Positions 45,480 to 54,429 of a stretch of 62,503 nt of DNA are shown one piece after another. Under the pieces are notes generated by a model. It worked only from the letters and a program-made list of their open reading frames with translations. It had not been told where the DNA came from and searched no databases. A program made the position numbers and the translations under genes. The DNA comes from Halobacteriovoraceae bacterium (lineage in GTDB: Bacteria; Bdellovibrionota; Bacteriovoracia; Bacteriovoracales; Bacteriovoracaceae), in the NCBI GenBank assembly GCA_002718735.1, contig PBFR01000007.1, positions 5,663 through 68,165 of the forward strand, given 5' to 3'. Every line of letters starts with the position of its first letter. Within the stretch, counting starts at the first letter, position 1.

Positions 45480-46301
45480 ATGGCAGCTGAAGCTTATGTA
45501 TCTAAAAATCCTGATGAACTTGGATATGTTAATTGGGAGATAGAGGAAAACAAAACTTGGAGCACGCTGGTTGAGAGACAAAAAGAACTTCTTCCAGGAA
45601 GGGCATGTCAACAATTCATGGAAGGACTTGAATACTTGGGTTTTACCAATGAAGTTCCCCAACTTCCTGAGCTTAATAAAAAGTTAGACGCATGCAATGG
45701 CTGGGGGGTTGAACCTGTTCCCGCAATAATCCAGCCACAAGAATTTTTCACCCTTCTGGCAAATAAAAGGTTTCCTGCGGCAACATTCATAAGAAGACCA
45801 GAGCATATGGACTATCTTCAAGAGCCGGATATCTTTCATGAGATTTTCGGACACACGCCACTTCTTACTAATAAGGCCTATGGAGACTTTATGGAAGAGT
45901 TTGGCAAAATTGCCTTAAAAGCTCAGCCTAAAGATAGAAGAAAGCTCTTTCGCTTGTTTTGGTTTACCATTGAGTTTGGTCTAACTAAAACTGATCAGGG
46001 CCTAAGGGCATATGGCGGAGGAATACTTTCCTCTCCTGGTGAAACTGAGTATTGCCTAACAAATGCCTCAACAAAAGAGCCATTTGATGTACTTAATGCC
46101 CTAAGAACACCTTATAGAATCGATATTATGCAGCCACACTATTTTGTGTTGGATAACTTTCAAGATCTATTCACTATTTTGGATCAAGATGTCTTGGCCA
46201 AGCTTGAAGAAGCTAAAGAGCTTGGAGACTTTGAGCCAAGATTTCCCCAAAAGAAGAAAAACAATAAAAACCAAGAAACAGATGGAGCAATGCCATGTTA
46301 G
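45480..46301 (+). CDS. phhA: Phenylalanine 4-monooxygenase (phenylalanine hydroxylase)
   Basis: The 273-residue enzyme converts phenylalanine to tyrosine using tetrahydrobiopterin, iron and oxygen. The iron ligands are visible: H120 and H125 in IFHEIFGHTPLL and E165 in WFTIEFGL. The bacterial single-domain form of about 270 residues is expected. AAGGA lies 12 bases before the ATG. It overlaps phhB by seven bases. Confidence 0.95.
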   Translation: MAAEAYVSKNPDELGYVNWEIEENKTWSTLVERQKELLPGRACQQFMEGLEYLGFTNEVPQLPELNKKLDACNGWGVEPVPAIIQPQEFFTLLANKRFPAATFIRRPEHMDYLQEPDIFHEIFGHTPLLTNKAYGDFMEEFGKIALKAQPKDRRKLFRLFWFTIEFGLTKTDQGLRAYGGGILSSPGETEYCLTNASTKEPFDVLNALRTPYRIDIMQPHYFVLDNFQDLFTILDQDVLAKLEEAKELGDFEPRFPQKKKNNKNQETDGAMPC

Positions 46302-46555
46302 AGAAAGCTAAGACTGAATTAGAGGGATGGGAAATTGTTGAAGAACAAAAGCTTAGAAAAACATATCAGTTTAAGGGCTTCTTAAAAACAATGTCCTTTG
46401 TAAATGCCGTTGCTTGGCAGGCCAATAAACTAATGCACCATCCAGATATGGAAGTGTCTTTTAATAAATGTGTAATTAATATCACTACTCACGATGCTGG
46501 AAATACTTTAACTGAAAAAGATATTGAACTTGCAAAAGCGATTGATGAACTATGA
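46295..46555 (+). CDS. phhB: Pterin-4a-carbinolamine dehydratase
   Basis: The 86-residue protein recycles the pterin cofactor of phenylalanine hydroxylase. The signature MHHPDMEVSFNKC with H48/H49/P50 and the later TTHDAGN (H66) are conserved. The ATG lies inside the end of phhA, and its stop overlaps the next gene (ATGA), so three genes are coupled. Confidence 0.95.
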   Translation: MLEKAKTELEGWEIVEEQKLRKTYQFKGFLKTMSFVNAVAWQANKLMHHPDMEVSFNKCVINITTHDAGNTLTEKDIELAKAIDEL

Positions 46556-47958
46556 GAGAATATGATGTTGTAATTCTTGGAGCTGGATCGGCTGGAATGT
46601 CTGCAAGAAGAGAAGTTGCAAAAAAAACAGACAACTACAGGGTTTTTGATGCTGGAAAGCTTGGAACCACTTGTGCAAGAGTGGGGTGCATGCCTTCAAA
46701 AGTCTTAATTCAGGCGGCCAATGATTTTTATAGAAAAAAAGCTTTTGCTCAAGAGGGAATTCACGGCGCAGAATCTCTAAGTGTGAATATGCCGGAAACT
46801 CTAAAACACGTTAGATCTCTAAGAGATAGGTTTGTAAGAGGTGTAATGGGTGGAATGGAAAGCTGGATGGAAACCCATCTTGAAAGAAAGTATGCAACTT
46901 TCATTGATGCAAAGACTTTAGATGTTGAAGGTGAAAAAGTTAGGTTTAAAAAGGCCATCGTAGCCACAGGCTCCACACCAGTTGTGCCGCCAAATTTTAA
47001 AGAGTTCTCTGAATTTATTCTCACCAGTGATGATTTGTTTGAGCAGGAAGATCTGCCTAAGAAAATGGCCGTGGTAGGATTGGGTGTAATTGGAATAGAG
47101 CTTGGACAAGCACTTTCAAGGTTAGGCATTGAAGTTGTGGGCATAAATAGAAGACAGTGTATTTCTGCGGTTACTGATGAAGAGCTTAATAAGTACATCT
47201 GCGACAAAATGTGTGAAGAGCTAAATATTAATTTTACTGGTGTCAAAGAGCTCTCCAAAAGGGACGATACCTTGATTATAGATACTTTTGACGGCCACCG
47301 TTATGAGGTGGGGAAAGTCTTTTTGAGCACAGGAAGAAGTCCGAATGTTGAAAAATGTGGGCTTTTAAACATCTGTAATGAAGTTAGCACTAAAAGGCTT
47401 CCACTCTATGACAAACAAACATTTCAACTTAAAGAACATCCACACATCTTTTTTGCTGGCGATGTAAATGGAGATAAGCCCATTCTTCACGAGGCAAGCG
47501 ATGAAGGCAAAGTTTGCGGATACAATGCGGTTAGAGACGAGGTAACACCCTTTAAAAGCAGAGTTCCTCTTGCGATAACATTTAGCGATCCAAATATAGG
47601 CTATGCTGGAAAAACAAGTGCAGTCCTAGATGAAGAGGGAGCTGACTACCAAATCGGCCGCGTGTCTTTTGAGGGACAGGGCAGAAGCATCGTTAAGCTT
47701 AAAGAGATTGGTCTTTTAAAAGTTTACGGTGATACTAAGTCTGGCAAGCTTTTAGGCGCGGAGATGTTTGGGCCTGACATAGAACACATCGCTCACTTGA
47801 TGGCATGGGCCATCGGAAATGGCATGACAGTTAATCAGGCACTATCCATGCCTTTTTATCATCCGGTAATTGAGGAGGGGCTAAGAACAGCTCTGAGAGA
47901 CCTTAGGGAAAAGGTGGAAGAGAAAGCTCCGGAAATAGAAATTTATCCTTTAAATTAA
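46552..47958 (+). CDS. Dihydrolipoamide dehydrogenase-like flavoprotein disulfide reductase
   Basis: The 468-residue protein has an FAD-binding GAGSAGMSA start and a redox disulfide CARVGCMPSK (C41, C46). An NAD-binding GLGVIGIELGQ motif follows. The FAD loop HIFFAGDVNG and the C-terminal dimer domain end in PFYHPVIEEGLRTAL, where the family usually has HPT-x-x-E. Its substrate disulfide is uncertain because the pairing with phhAB is unusual. It might reduce quinonoid dihydropterin or a lipoyl or other thiol partner, but that is inference. The terminator follows directly. Confidence 0.85.
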   Translation: MREYDVVILGAGSAGMSARREVAKKTDNYRVFDAGKLGTTCARVGCMPSKVLIQAANDFYRKKAFAQEGIHGAESLSVNMPETLKHVRSLRDRFVRGVMGGMESWMETHLERKYATFIDAKTLDVEGEKVRFKKAIVATGSTPVVPPNFKEFSEFILTSDDLFEQEDLPKKMAVVGLGVIGIELGQALSRLGIEVVGINRRQCISAVTDEELNKYICDKMCEELNINFTGVKELSKRDDTLIIDTFDGHRYEVGKVFLSTGRSPNVEKCGLLNICNEVSTKRLPLYDKQTFQLKEHPHIFFAGDVNGDKPILHEASDEGKVCGYNAVRDEVTPFKSRVPLAITFSDPNIGYAGKTSAVLDEEGADYQIGRVSFEGQGRSIVKLKEIGLLKVYGDTKSGKLLGAEMFGPDIEHIAHLMAWAIGNGMTVNQALSMPFYHPVIEEGLRTALRDLREKVEEKAPEIEIYPLN

Positions 47959-47989
47959 AAAAAAGGCCGGAAAATTTCCGGCCTTTTTT
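47957..47989. terminator. Bidirectional terminator
   Basis: The stem AAAAGGCCGGAAA with TTTCCGGCCTTTTTT (47961-47989) has A-runs on one side and T-runs on the other, so it can stop transcription from both convergent neighbours. Confidence 0.9.
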
Positions 47990-48000
47990 ATATTCGTATC

Positions 48001-48507
48001 TTATCTACATTTACCTTGAACAATTGCTTGTCTAATAAAGCATCCAGCGTTTCTTTCTTCGTCGTAATAATTGCATTTTCTGTGGTTAACAACTCTACTG
48101 CTCGCACAACCTGTTGGATGTGGAAAACCTCTTCTATTTACTTTTACATAATAGTTGCAAGTGCTAAACCATGGTCTTTCAACAACGCAAGAGCCCACTT
48201 TCGAGTCTTGAGCAAGTCTTGAAAGTTGAAGATCTGTCATTCTAAGAAGGTGTGTGAATCTGCTGTAACTTCCTCCTCCTCCATGTCCTGGAGTAGAGCC
48301 TCCTCTAATGCGGCAATCAGCGCTGTAAAGACCTCTGTCACGCTTTGCGCGGTTGCAGCTTCTTAAGGCGTCTCTACATCCACCGTAGTACTCTGTAAAA
48401 GTGTCATATCTATAGTTTGAGTATTCATCCACTAGGTCTACGTAGCAAGTTCTTGCAAAAGACGCTGTTGATATGAAGGCCATAAAGAGAAATAGAAATT
48501 TAGTCAT
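48001..48507 (-). CDS. Secreted cysteine-rich protein, unknown
   Basis: The 168-residue protein has a signal peptide (MTKFLFLFMAFISTASFA). The mature protein is basic, with 11 Cys and a Gly/His-rich centre (GSTPGHGGGG). The first part (YYGGCRDALRSCNRAKRDRG) and the last part (CFIRQAIVQGKCR) each look like disulfide-bonded small domains. I cannot name a family. The RBS is AAGGAG (+ strand ACTCCTT). Confidence 0.7.
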   Translation of the reverse strand: MTKFLFLFMAFISTASFARTCYVDLVDEYSNYRYDTFTEYYGGCRDALRSCNRAKRDRGLYSADCRIRGGSTPGHGGGGSYSRFTHLLRMTDLQLSRLAQDSKVGSCVVERPWFSTCNYYVKVNRRGFPHPTGCASSRVVNHRKCNYYDEERNAGCFIRQAIVQGKCR

Positions 48508-48601
48508 AAAAACTCCTTGGTGTTAACAAAAGATTCTTTAGCTAGTAATTTGATGGAAGTCATGGTTCATTGAAAAAATTACTTAAAGAATAAGGCTAAA
48601 G

Positions 48602-49273
48602 ATGACTGAAGTTGGAAGGATATTTACTCCTTATCAGACAAAATTTGGAGTTCCTAAGCAAGGCGGGATGGTCCTGGCTGATCAAAGTTATATTGAATTG
48701 TCCTCAAAGTTCTCCTTAGACTCGGTTAGGGGGCTCGATAATGGGCAATTTATATGGGTTCTTTGGCTGTTTCATCAGTGCGAAGGCAAAGAGAAAGAGC
48801 TAATTAGGCCTCCAAAGCTTGGAGGAAATGAGAAAATGGGGGTATTTGGAGCTAGATCCCCTTTTAGGCCAAACAATATAGCGATGTCGCTTGTTCGACT
48901 TTTAAGAGTTGAGTCTCAATACTCAAAAATAAGACTTATCATAGAGGGAGCTGACATGGTTACAGGGACTCCTGTGCTGGATATTAAGCCATATCATCCT
49001 GTCGCTGACACCCCTTGGGCCGAGTATCCAACTCCTTGGTTTGTTAAGGAGTCGCTAGAAACCAAAAAGGTTGAATTTTCATGTGAAGTTCCAAAAGAAC
49101 ATAAGGAGCTTATAGAGGAGGTTTTGCGACTTGATCCAAGACCTGCCTACCATAATGATCCAAACCGTATATATGTGAATCATCTTAGAAGACTGGATGT
49201 TCACTGGAAGGTTAATGATGATATAATAGAAGTTGTTAAAACCGTTAAAAAGGAAAGCAATGATTTGGCATAA
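48602..49273 (+). CDS. trmO: tRNA threonylcarbamoyladenosine methyltransferase TrmO (TsaA/YaeB family)
   Basis: The 223-residue protein resembles TrmO, which N6-methylates t6A37 in tRNA-Thr. The N-terminal beta-barrel contains IFTPYQTKFGVPKQGG and the signature VFGARSPFRPNNIAMSL. The C-terminus (RLDPRPAYHNDPNRIYV) matches the RP-rich tail. The next gene begins before its end (14-bp overlap). Confidence 0.9.
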   Translation: MTEVGRIFTPYQTKFGVPKQGGMVLADQSYIELSSKFSLDSVRGLDNGQFIWVLWLFHQCEGKEKELIRPPKLGGNEKMGVFGARSPFRPNNIAMSLVRLLRVESQYSKIRLIIEGADMVTGTPVLDIKPYHPVADTPWAEYPTPWFVKESLETKKVEFSCEVPKEHKELIEEVLRLDPRPAYHNDPNRIYVNHLRRLDVHWKVNDDIIEVVKTVKKESNDLA

Positions 49274-49685
49274 AGAATACACAATAGAGCAAATGAACAA
49301 AATGTGTGAGAAAACAATGTTGGAGCATCTAGATATTAAAATCGAAGAGGTTCAAGAGGATACTCTAATCGGATCAATGCCTGTTGATCATAGAACGCAT
49401 CAACCCTTTGGCATTCTTCATGGAGGTGCTAACTGCGTTCTTGCTGAAAGTCTTGGGAGCCTTGGGGCTAATCTAACTCTAGATCCTGAGAAACATCATG
49501 CTGTGGGATTAAACATCAGTACAAATCACGTCAAAGCTGTTCGCAATGGAAGAGTGAGAGGAGAGGCAAGACCTATCCATATGGGGAAGACAACCCAGCT
49601 TTGGAATATTAAAACTTACAATTCCAAAGGCGAGTTGACTTCCGACAGCCAATTAGGGCTTATGATTTTGCCTAAGAAAGTGTAA
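49260..49685 (+). CDS. PaaI/YdiI-type hotdog thioesterase
   Basis: From the ATG at 49260, which follows AAGGAAAGCA, the protein has 141 residues. The hotdog fold is indicated by PFGILHGGANCVLAESLGS, the family active-site region, and the C-terminal MGKTTQLWNIKTYN. Such enzymes hydrolyse aryl- or acyl-CoA thioesters; the family includes 1,4-dihydroxy-2-naphthoyl-CoA hydrolases. It overlaps trmO and is probably co-transcribed. Confidence 0.88.
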   Translation: MIWHKEYTIEQMNKMCEKTMLEHLDIKIEEVQEDTLIGSMPVDHRTHQPFGILHGGANCVLAESLGSLGANLTLDPEKHHAVGLNISTNHVKAVRNGRVRGEARPIHMGKTTQLWNIKTYNSKGELTSDSQLGLMILPKKV

Positions 49686-49688
49686 GGA

Positions 49689-50039
49689 CTAGTGAACTTC
49701 GCAACGAATTCCAAGTCTGTCTGAAAATCTAAGCTCAGCAAGTTTGGAGTTTGGTTTAATTACTTTGTTCTGCCCACCTTCTCCATCGCTATGACCGATC
49801 ATTAGCTTTGTGATGATACCATTCTTAACTTCCACACTAGTAGAGAAGCTCTCTCCATAGCTGCTTCTAGAATCAGAAGTATATGTTCCAGTCAAATTAA
49901 ATGGTGTAAGTGGGATGTTAATATCCAAAGCAGTTCTAGTTGAGTTCATAGTTGAAACACATCTAGTAAGGTCTACAACATTGGCCGAAGCGGCAAAACT
50001 CATTAAAGCTGCAAGGGAAAATAGGATCGTTTTCTTCAT
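49689..50039 (-). CDS. Small secreted protein, unknown
   Basis: From the ATG at 50039, which follows GGAGCC, the protein has 116 residues. The signal peptide is MKKTILFSLAALMSFAASA. The two Cys (LTRCVST and GIRCEVH) near the ends may pair. The protein contains a small beta domain. A longer upstream start would add a non-hydrophobic lead and lacks a ribosome site. Confidence 0.65.
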   Translation of the reverse strand: MKKTILFSLAALMSFAASANVVDLTRCVSTMNSTRTALDINIPLTPFNLTGTYTSDSRSSYGESFSTSVEVKNGIITKLMIGHSDGEGGQNKVIKPNSKLAELRFSDRLGIRCEVH

Positions 50040-50138
50040 ATAGGGCTCCATTTTTAAATTATTATAGGTCTTATACACCGAATTGGGCTTTGCAGCATCC
50101 TTGCTATGAACGATTTACAGGGTTGGGGGAGTTATGAA

Positions 50139-50165
50139 TAAAAAAAGGGGCACTACTATGCCCCA
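50139..50165 (-). terminator. Terminator of a secreted-protein gene
   Basis: GGGGCA (50147-50152) and TGCCCC (50159-50164) form the stem. On the minus strand TTTTTTT follows. It lies 28 bp after the stop of the 50193-50597 gene. Confidence 0.8.
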
Positions 50166-50192
50166 AGTGAAATAAGTGAATACTATTGGAGA

Positions 50193-50597
50193 TTACTCTA
50201 AGACCACATTTCCATAGTTTGCATTAAAATGGCATCCAATTGGCAGCTTCACAGTAAAAGTTCTCCCTGTTTCATCAACTGGATCGCAATCAACTGTTTT
50301 TTTATATTTTACACTCACTTTTAACTCGTCACGAGTACAGCTTTTTACTGAGACAATAAATAATGGGTATCTTTCTCTGAAAGTATCACCAGAGCAGATG
50401 GCACGAGATCCGTCTAATAAAAATCTAACGGCCTTTCTCCACTTGGTTCGCGGTCCCTGCCTATGAGGCACGCGTGTTCTGTATGCTGCGTAAGGTTGTT
50501 CTCCATTCACTGCGTAATCTTGAAATGATGATGTCAATTCGTTTCCAAAAACTGAAAGGGATGTGAATGTTACTGCTAATAAAACGATTGTCTTCAT
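50193..50597 (-). CDS. Small secreted protein, unknown
   Basis: The 134-residue protein has a signal peptide (about 1-18, SLSVFGNE) and starts after AGGAGG. The mature domain is basic, with four Cys (AICSGD, SVKSCTRD, VDCDPV and PIGCHFN) that could form two disulfides. No family is recognised. Confidence 0.68.
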   Translation of the reverse strand: MKTIVLLAVTFTSLSVFGNELTSSFQDYAVNGEQPYAAYRTRVPHRQGPRTKWRKAVRFLLDGSRAICSGDTFRERYPLFIVSVKSCTRDELKVSVKYKKTVDCDPVDETGRTFTVKLPIGCHFNANYGNVVLE

Positions 50598-50763
50598 TTT
50601 TTTCCTCCTATTATTAGGTGGATATATAGCAACCTAAATAAAATGGCTATCTTTCTGTTAAAAAAATTCCAAGTCCCACATAGGCTTAATCAAAGCAGCA
50701 TATAGGATATGTCTATTTTACCCCAATCCTTAGAGGCCTCATAATAAGAAGAAAGGAGGATCG

Positions 50764-51060
50764 ATGGATACAGAAGAATACTTACGCTCAGTTGAAAACA
50801 GAATTGATCTCATGGCCAAGGACCTGAGAGAGATTTCTGACAAGTTAAACAAGACTGTGAACAAGCAGTCTAGTGGAATGGAAGGAAAAGCTAAAGACTT
50901 GATCAGGCAGGCAGAGAGCAAAGTTTCAGTGGCCAAGGAAAAGATCCAGGAATATGGGCTGAAAAGAGATCTTGCTATTGAAGAAGCTAAGGGTGGTATG
51001 GAGATGGCCACTAATGATCTGAAGGAGACCTTCAACTCAATTAAAAAGATTCTTCAGTAG
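50764..51060 (+). CDS. Small cytoplasmic helical protein upstream of BON-protein gene
   Basis: The 98-residue protein has no signal peptide. It is nearly all helix, with heptad-like repeats and alternating charges (DLMAKDLREISDKLNK and LKETFNSIKKILQ). It starts after AGGAGG. It lies 35 bp before the BON-domain gene, so it is probably in the same operon. Its function is unknown. Confidence 0.68.
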   Translation: MDTEEYLRSVENRIDLMAKDLREISDKLNKTVNKQSSGMEGKAKDLIRQAESKVSVAKEKIQEYGLKRDLAIEEAKGGMEMATNDLKETFNSIKKILQ

Positions 51061-51095
51061 GAACAAATCGCGCCCCAAGCTCAAAGGAGAGAGCT

Positions 51096-52097
51096 ATGAG
51101 GAAAATAATTTTTATTATCGCTTCTTTTATGTGCGTGGCATGGGCCGCTAAAATTGGGGCGCAGTTTGATATCGAAGAGCTTTATGAACAAGAAATTTCC
51201 CGTGATGAAAACCTTCAGTCAGTAAACATTAGCCCAAGTTTTCTCGATGGCTATGTTACCCTGAGTGGTTATGTGGAAAATCTATGGCAAAAAGAGCGAT
51301 TGGTTCAAATTGCCAAGGCCGTTAATGGCTCCAAAGGTGTGATAGATAAGTCCCGTGTTATAGGATTAAGCATTGACTCTAAAGATATTGCAAAAAACAT
51401 TGCAAATTCCTTGTATGAGGAAGAGATCGTTGAAATTGAGGAGCTTAAAGTTTCAAGCGATGACTACGGGAGAGTGCTGATTCAAGGAGAAGTGGATTCC
51501 GACCAAGAAAGAATGGCAGCTGAAGAAGCGATTAAAAGAGTTCCCGGTGTTATATCGGTGAAAAATAGCGTTGCAGTCAACTCGAGTAAGAATAGATCAA
51601 GGGAAGAGCTCGTGGAAGACATTAAATACACTCTTTCAAATATCGTCTTAATCGATGAGCGACTAATTGAGCCTGTTGTTGATGGAGAGGTTGCGAGTTT
51701 AAAAGGTAATGTCGGAAGTGAAATTGAAGCAGAACAGGCCAAGCAAGCAGCAGAGTCCGTACCAGGAATCAAGGAAACAAGAATCACAGACCTCACGATT
51801 GTGCCAAGTTTTGATCGCACGCTGGTTTTTAAGCTCTCTCCAAGTGATTCTAAATATGGTGATGAAGAGCTTGCGGCAATGGTGGATAAGGCCAATTATT
51901 ATGATACGAGAGTCTTCTCTTACGACATTGAAGTAAGTTCTAAAAATGGTATTATTCAATTAAACGGATTAGTTCAAAGTGAAAAGGCCAGAGAGGCAGC
52001 TATCGAGAATGCCAATAATGTTCTTGGAGTTCGAGGTGTTAAAGATAATTTAAGCGTTGGTGAATTTGATCCTAATCAAGACGTCTTAGCAGAATAA
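51096..52097 (+). CDS. Exported protein with four BON domains
   Basis: The 333-residue protein has a short hydrophobic lead (about residues 1-20). Four BON-like modules follow at about 40-95, 108-165, 175-235 and 260-325. Each has the strand VTLSG, VLIQGEV, ASLKGNV or IIQLNGL, then an EAIKRVPGVISVKNSV-type helix and strand. BON domains bind membranes or lipids and occur in envelope-stress proteins such as OsmY. It is preceded by GGAGAGAG and is likely periplasmic. Confidence 0.82.
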   Translation: MRKIIFIIASFMCVAWAAKIGAQFDIEELYEQEISRDENLQSVNISPSFLDGYVTLSGYVENLWQKERLVQIAKAVNGSKGVIDKSRVIGLSIDSKDIAKNIANSLYEEEIVEIEELKVSSDDYGRVLIQGEVDSDQERMAAEEAIKRVPGVISVKNSVAVNSSKNRSREELVEDIKYTLSNIVLIDERLIEPVVDGEVASLKGNVGSEIEAEQAKQAAESVPGIKETRITDLTIVPSFDRTLVFKLSPSDSKYGDEELAAMVDKANYYDTRVFSYDIEVSSKNGIIQLNGLVQSEKAREAAIENANNVLGVRGVKDNLSVGEFDPNQDVLAE

Positions 52098-52111
52098 GGA
52101 ATAGGCAATTT

Positions 52112-53041
52112 ATGGGAATGTTGGTTGAAGGTGAGTGGAAGGTTCAAGAGGTGAACCCTGAAACAAAGGACGGTGAGTTTCACAGGCAAAAGCAGAAGTA
52201 TCATTCTAGTCTTGGGAAAGAGTACCCTAAAGAAAAGGGAAGATATCATCTCTATGTCTCATATGCATGTCCGTGGGCACATAGAACTCTCATTATGAGG
52301 CAGCTTAAAGGCCTAGAAGATTTCATTTCTTACTCAGTTGTTTCACCCGATATGATGGACGAGGGCTGGTCTTTTGATAATAGCTTTTCAGGTTCAACTG
52401 GAGACCAGATTTATAACCTAAGTTTTTTAAAGGATCTGTATACTAAAGCGGACAATAAGTTCACAGGAAGAGTAACGGTTCCAGTATTGTGGGATAAACA
52501 AACGGACTCAATTGTGAACAATGAATCTTCTGAGATCATTAGAATATTTAATTCGCTAAATGAGTTCTCAAGTAACCAAGAGGATTACTACCCAGAGTCC
52601 TATAAAGATGAAATCGATGAAGTTAATGATGATGTTTATAATAATATCAATAATGGGGTGTATAAAACTGGATTTGCAAGAAATCAAAAGGCCTATGAGA
52701 AAAACTTTATGAATCTTTTTGACTCACTTGAGCGTCAAGAAAAGAGATTGGAAGGAAAACTATATTTAGTAGGAGAAAATCTTACTGAAGCAGATATTAG
52801 ACTTTTTACAACTTTGATTCGATTTGATGCAGTTTATTTCACTCACTTTAAATGTAATAAGAGAATGATTAAGGACTATCCGAATTTAAATAGATACCTA
52901 AAAAATCTTTATTCTCTGGACGCATTTAGACGCACTACAAACTTTAACCATATTAAACGACACTACTATTATTCCCATCGAACTTTGAATCCTTTTGGCA
53001 TAGTCCCTCTAGGACCATCGTTGGATTCTTTAACAGACTAA
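52112..53041 (+). CDS. Glutathionyl-hydroquinone reductase (YqjG/omega-GST family)
   Basis: The 309-residue protein has the YqjG-type layout. HLYVSYACPWAHRTLIMRQL gives the catalytic Cys C53, VVSPDMMDEGW follows, and the helical C-terminal GST domain contains LTEADIRLFTTLIRFD. The family reduces glutathionyl-hydroquinones in the cytoplasm. It starts 14 bp after the BON gene and may share its transcript. Confidence 0.92.
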   Translation: MGMLVEGEWKVQEVNPETKDGEFHRQKQKYHSSLGKEYPKEKGRYHLYVSYACPWAHRTLIMRQLKGLEDFISYSVVSPDMMDEGWSFDNSFSGSTGDQIYNLSFLKDLYTKADNKFTGRVTVPVLWDKQTDSIVNNESSEIIRIFNSLNEFSSNQEDYYPESYKDEIDEVNDDVYNNINNGVYKTGFARNQKAYEKNFMNLFDSLERQEKRLEGKLYLVGENLTEADIRLFTTLIRFDAVYFTHFKCNKRMIKDYPNLNRYLKNLYSLDAFRRTTNFNHIKRHYYYSHRTLNPFGIVPLGPSLDSLTD

Positions 53042-53088
53042 AAAAGGTCTGATTTTAAGCGGTGATAGGGCATCGAAATTGCTGAAAA

Positions 53089-53118
53089 TTAGGCTCAGAC
53101 GCTATCTTGTGGTACAAT
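53089..53118 (+). promoter_or_regulatory. Candidate promoter for the CarD-like gene
   Basis: TTAGGC (53089-53094) and TACAAT (53113-53118) have an 18-bp spacer, and TGG immediately before the -10 gives an extended -10 element. The start would be near 53125, with a leader of about 85 bases. Confidence 0.55.
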
Positions 53119-53209
53119 TAAATTTGTATGGCCTCGTGCCACCTTTTTATAGTTGATCACCTATAAATTCGGTTTTTTCTTTATTGATTACAGCTAAAGG
53201 AACTAGTTT

Positions 53210-53695
53210 ATGTCTAATGAGTTTAAGTTTAATATCGGAGACTCGGTATACTCCCCAAAGTTTGGGCTTGGCAAAGTTTTAACAGTAGATTTTATGGAAG
53301 GTGCTGACACGCACTTTTATGTTATTGAAAGCTTTGTTAATCACACAAAACTTATGGTGCCTGTTGAGGCTTCCAAAAAACAACTTCGCTGGGTCGCAAC
53401 CAAAGAAGAAGTGAGCAAAATGCTTGGTGTATTCTCCAGGCCAGTTGAAGAACAAGTTTTTGAAAGTAAAAAAGATAGGGTAAAGTTTTTTAAAACCCAA
53501 CAAAAAAACGTAGTTCTAAAAGAAAGAGTTGCAGCATTAGCACAGCTCCACAGTATCAAAGATAAGGGTAAAGTGGAAAAAGAGATCTTTCAAAAAATGC
53601 TGGAAGATATTTCTAACGAATTTTCACACGTGCTTAAGCTTTCAGAAACTGAAGTAAATAGCACCATTGTGCAAAACTTATCAAATGTAGCTTAA
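53210..53695 (+). CDS. CarD-family transcription factor
   Basis: The 161-residue protein has the CarD N-terminal RNA-polymerase-interaction domain. FNIGDSVYSPKFGLGKVL is the common opening, and YVIESFVNHTKLMVPVEA follows. A helical C-terminal half (80-161) follows. CarD proteins bind the RNA polymerase beta subunit and stabilise open complexes at promoters, often rRNA promoters. Spacing to the next gene is wide, so it is probably monocistronic. Confidence 0.9.
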   Translation: MSNEFKFNIGDSVYSPKFGLGKVLTVDFMEGADTHFYVIESFVNHTKLMVPVEASKKQLRWVATKEEVSKMLGVFSRPVEEQVFESKKDRVKFFKTQQKNVVLKERVAALAQLHSIKDKGKVEKEIFQKMLEDISNEFSHVLKLSETEVNSTIVQNLSNVA

Positions 53696-53899
53696 CTTTT
53701 TTAAATATGACCGGCCTCATTTTTATGGGGCCTTCCCCCTTCCTAAAAATAACACCTAAATCCACCAATTGACTCCCCTGAGGCACACTGTTTCCAAATA
53801 CTATGTAATTTTTACAATTTATGGTGAAGATGAACATTCTTTGAGGTTGTGCATGTTATTTATTAAGTAACTCTAAAAACCACCCTTTAAGGAGATTCG

Positions 53900-54367
53900 A
53901 TGAAAGCAATGATCGCTTTTTTACTAATTGGAGCCACCCAACTCTATGCTGAAACATTCAACTTCGTTAATCAGAACCCAGTTATTTTAAACTCTTCTGA
54001 TTCTTATAGTTTAATTTCGCCGGTTAAGGTTGAGATTGATTCTGTAAAGGCTGTAGATTTTAAGTCAGCTACAGCAAAGGTTACGCTCAATGGTGAAGAG
54101 AAGACTGTTAAGCTAAACATGATTGATTCCTATAGAGAAATTCCTATGACTTACACAAGATATGAAGGTTCTGTTAAGACTGATTACATAACCTATAGGC
54201 GCGATGGACAAGTTGAAAAAGTGGAATACATAATTGCTTTTACTTATGCTAACGAATTCACACACTTCTCTTACATCGAAGACGCTTCTTTAAGAGCCAA
54301 AGTGGATTTCACTTTTGATTACCACTCTGAGACAGAGACAACTGTTTATCCGTATACTGTTCAATAA
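53900..54367 (+). CDS. Small secreted protein, unknown
   Basis: The 155-residue protein has a signal peptide (MKAMIAFLLIGATQLYA). The mature part is a compact beta-rich domain without Cys. I recognise no family. The start follows AAGGAGATTCG. Confidence 0.7.
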   Translation: MKAMIAFLLIGATQLYAETFNFVNQNPVILNSSDSYSLISPVKVEIDSVKAVDFKSATAKVTLNGEEKTVKLNMIDSYREIPMTYTRYEGSVKTDYITYRRDGQVEKVEYIIAFTYANEFTHFSYIEDASLRAKVDFTFDYHSETETTVYPYTVQ

Positions 54368-54374
54368 TGTGACC

Positions 54375-54397
54375 GGGGACAATTCACAAATTGTCCC
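54375..54397. repeat. REP-like palindrome beginning GGGGACAATT
   Basis: GGGACAATT-CACA-AATTGTCCC is a nine-base-pair dyad at 54376-54397 with a four-base loop and a flanking CCG. No T-run follows, so it is not a classic terminator. The form GGGGACA...TGTCCC resembles REP-type elements linked to RAYT transposases in other bacteria. No other copy was seen in this window. Confidence 0.45.
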
Positions 54398-54429
54398 TAA
54401 TCCTTCATAATGTTCATAAAAGGAATTTT

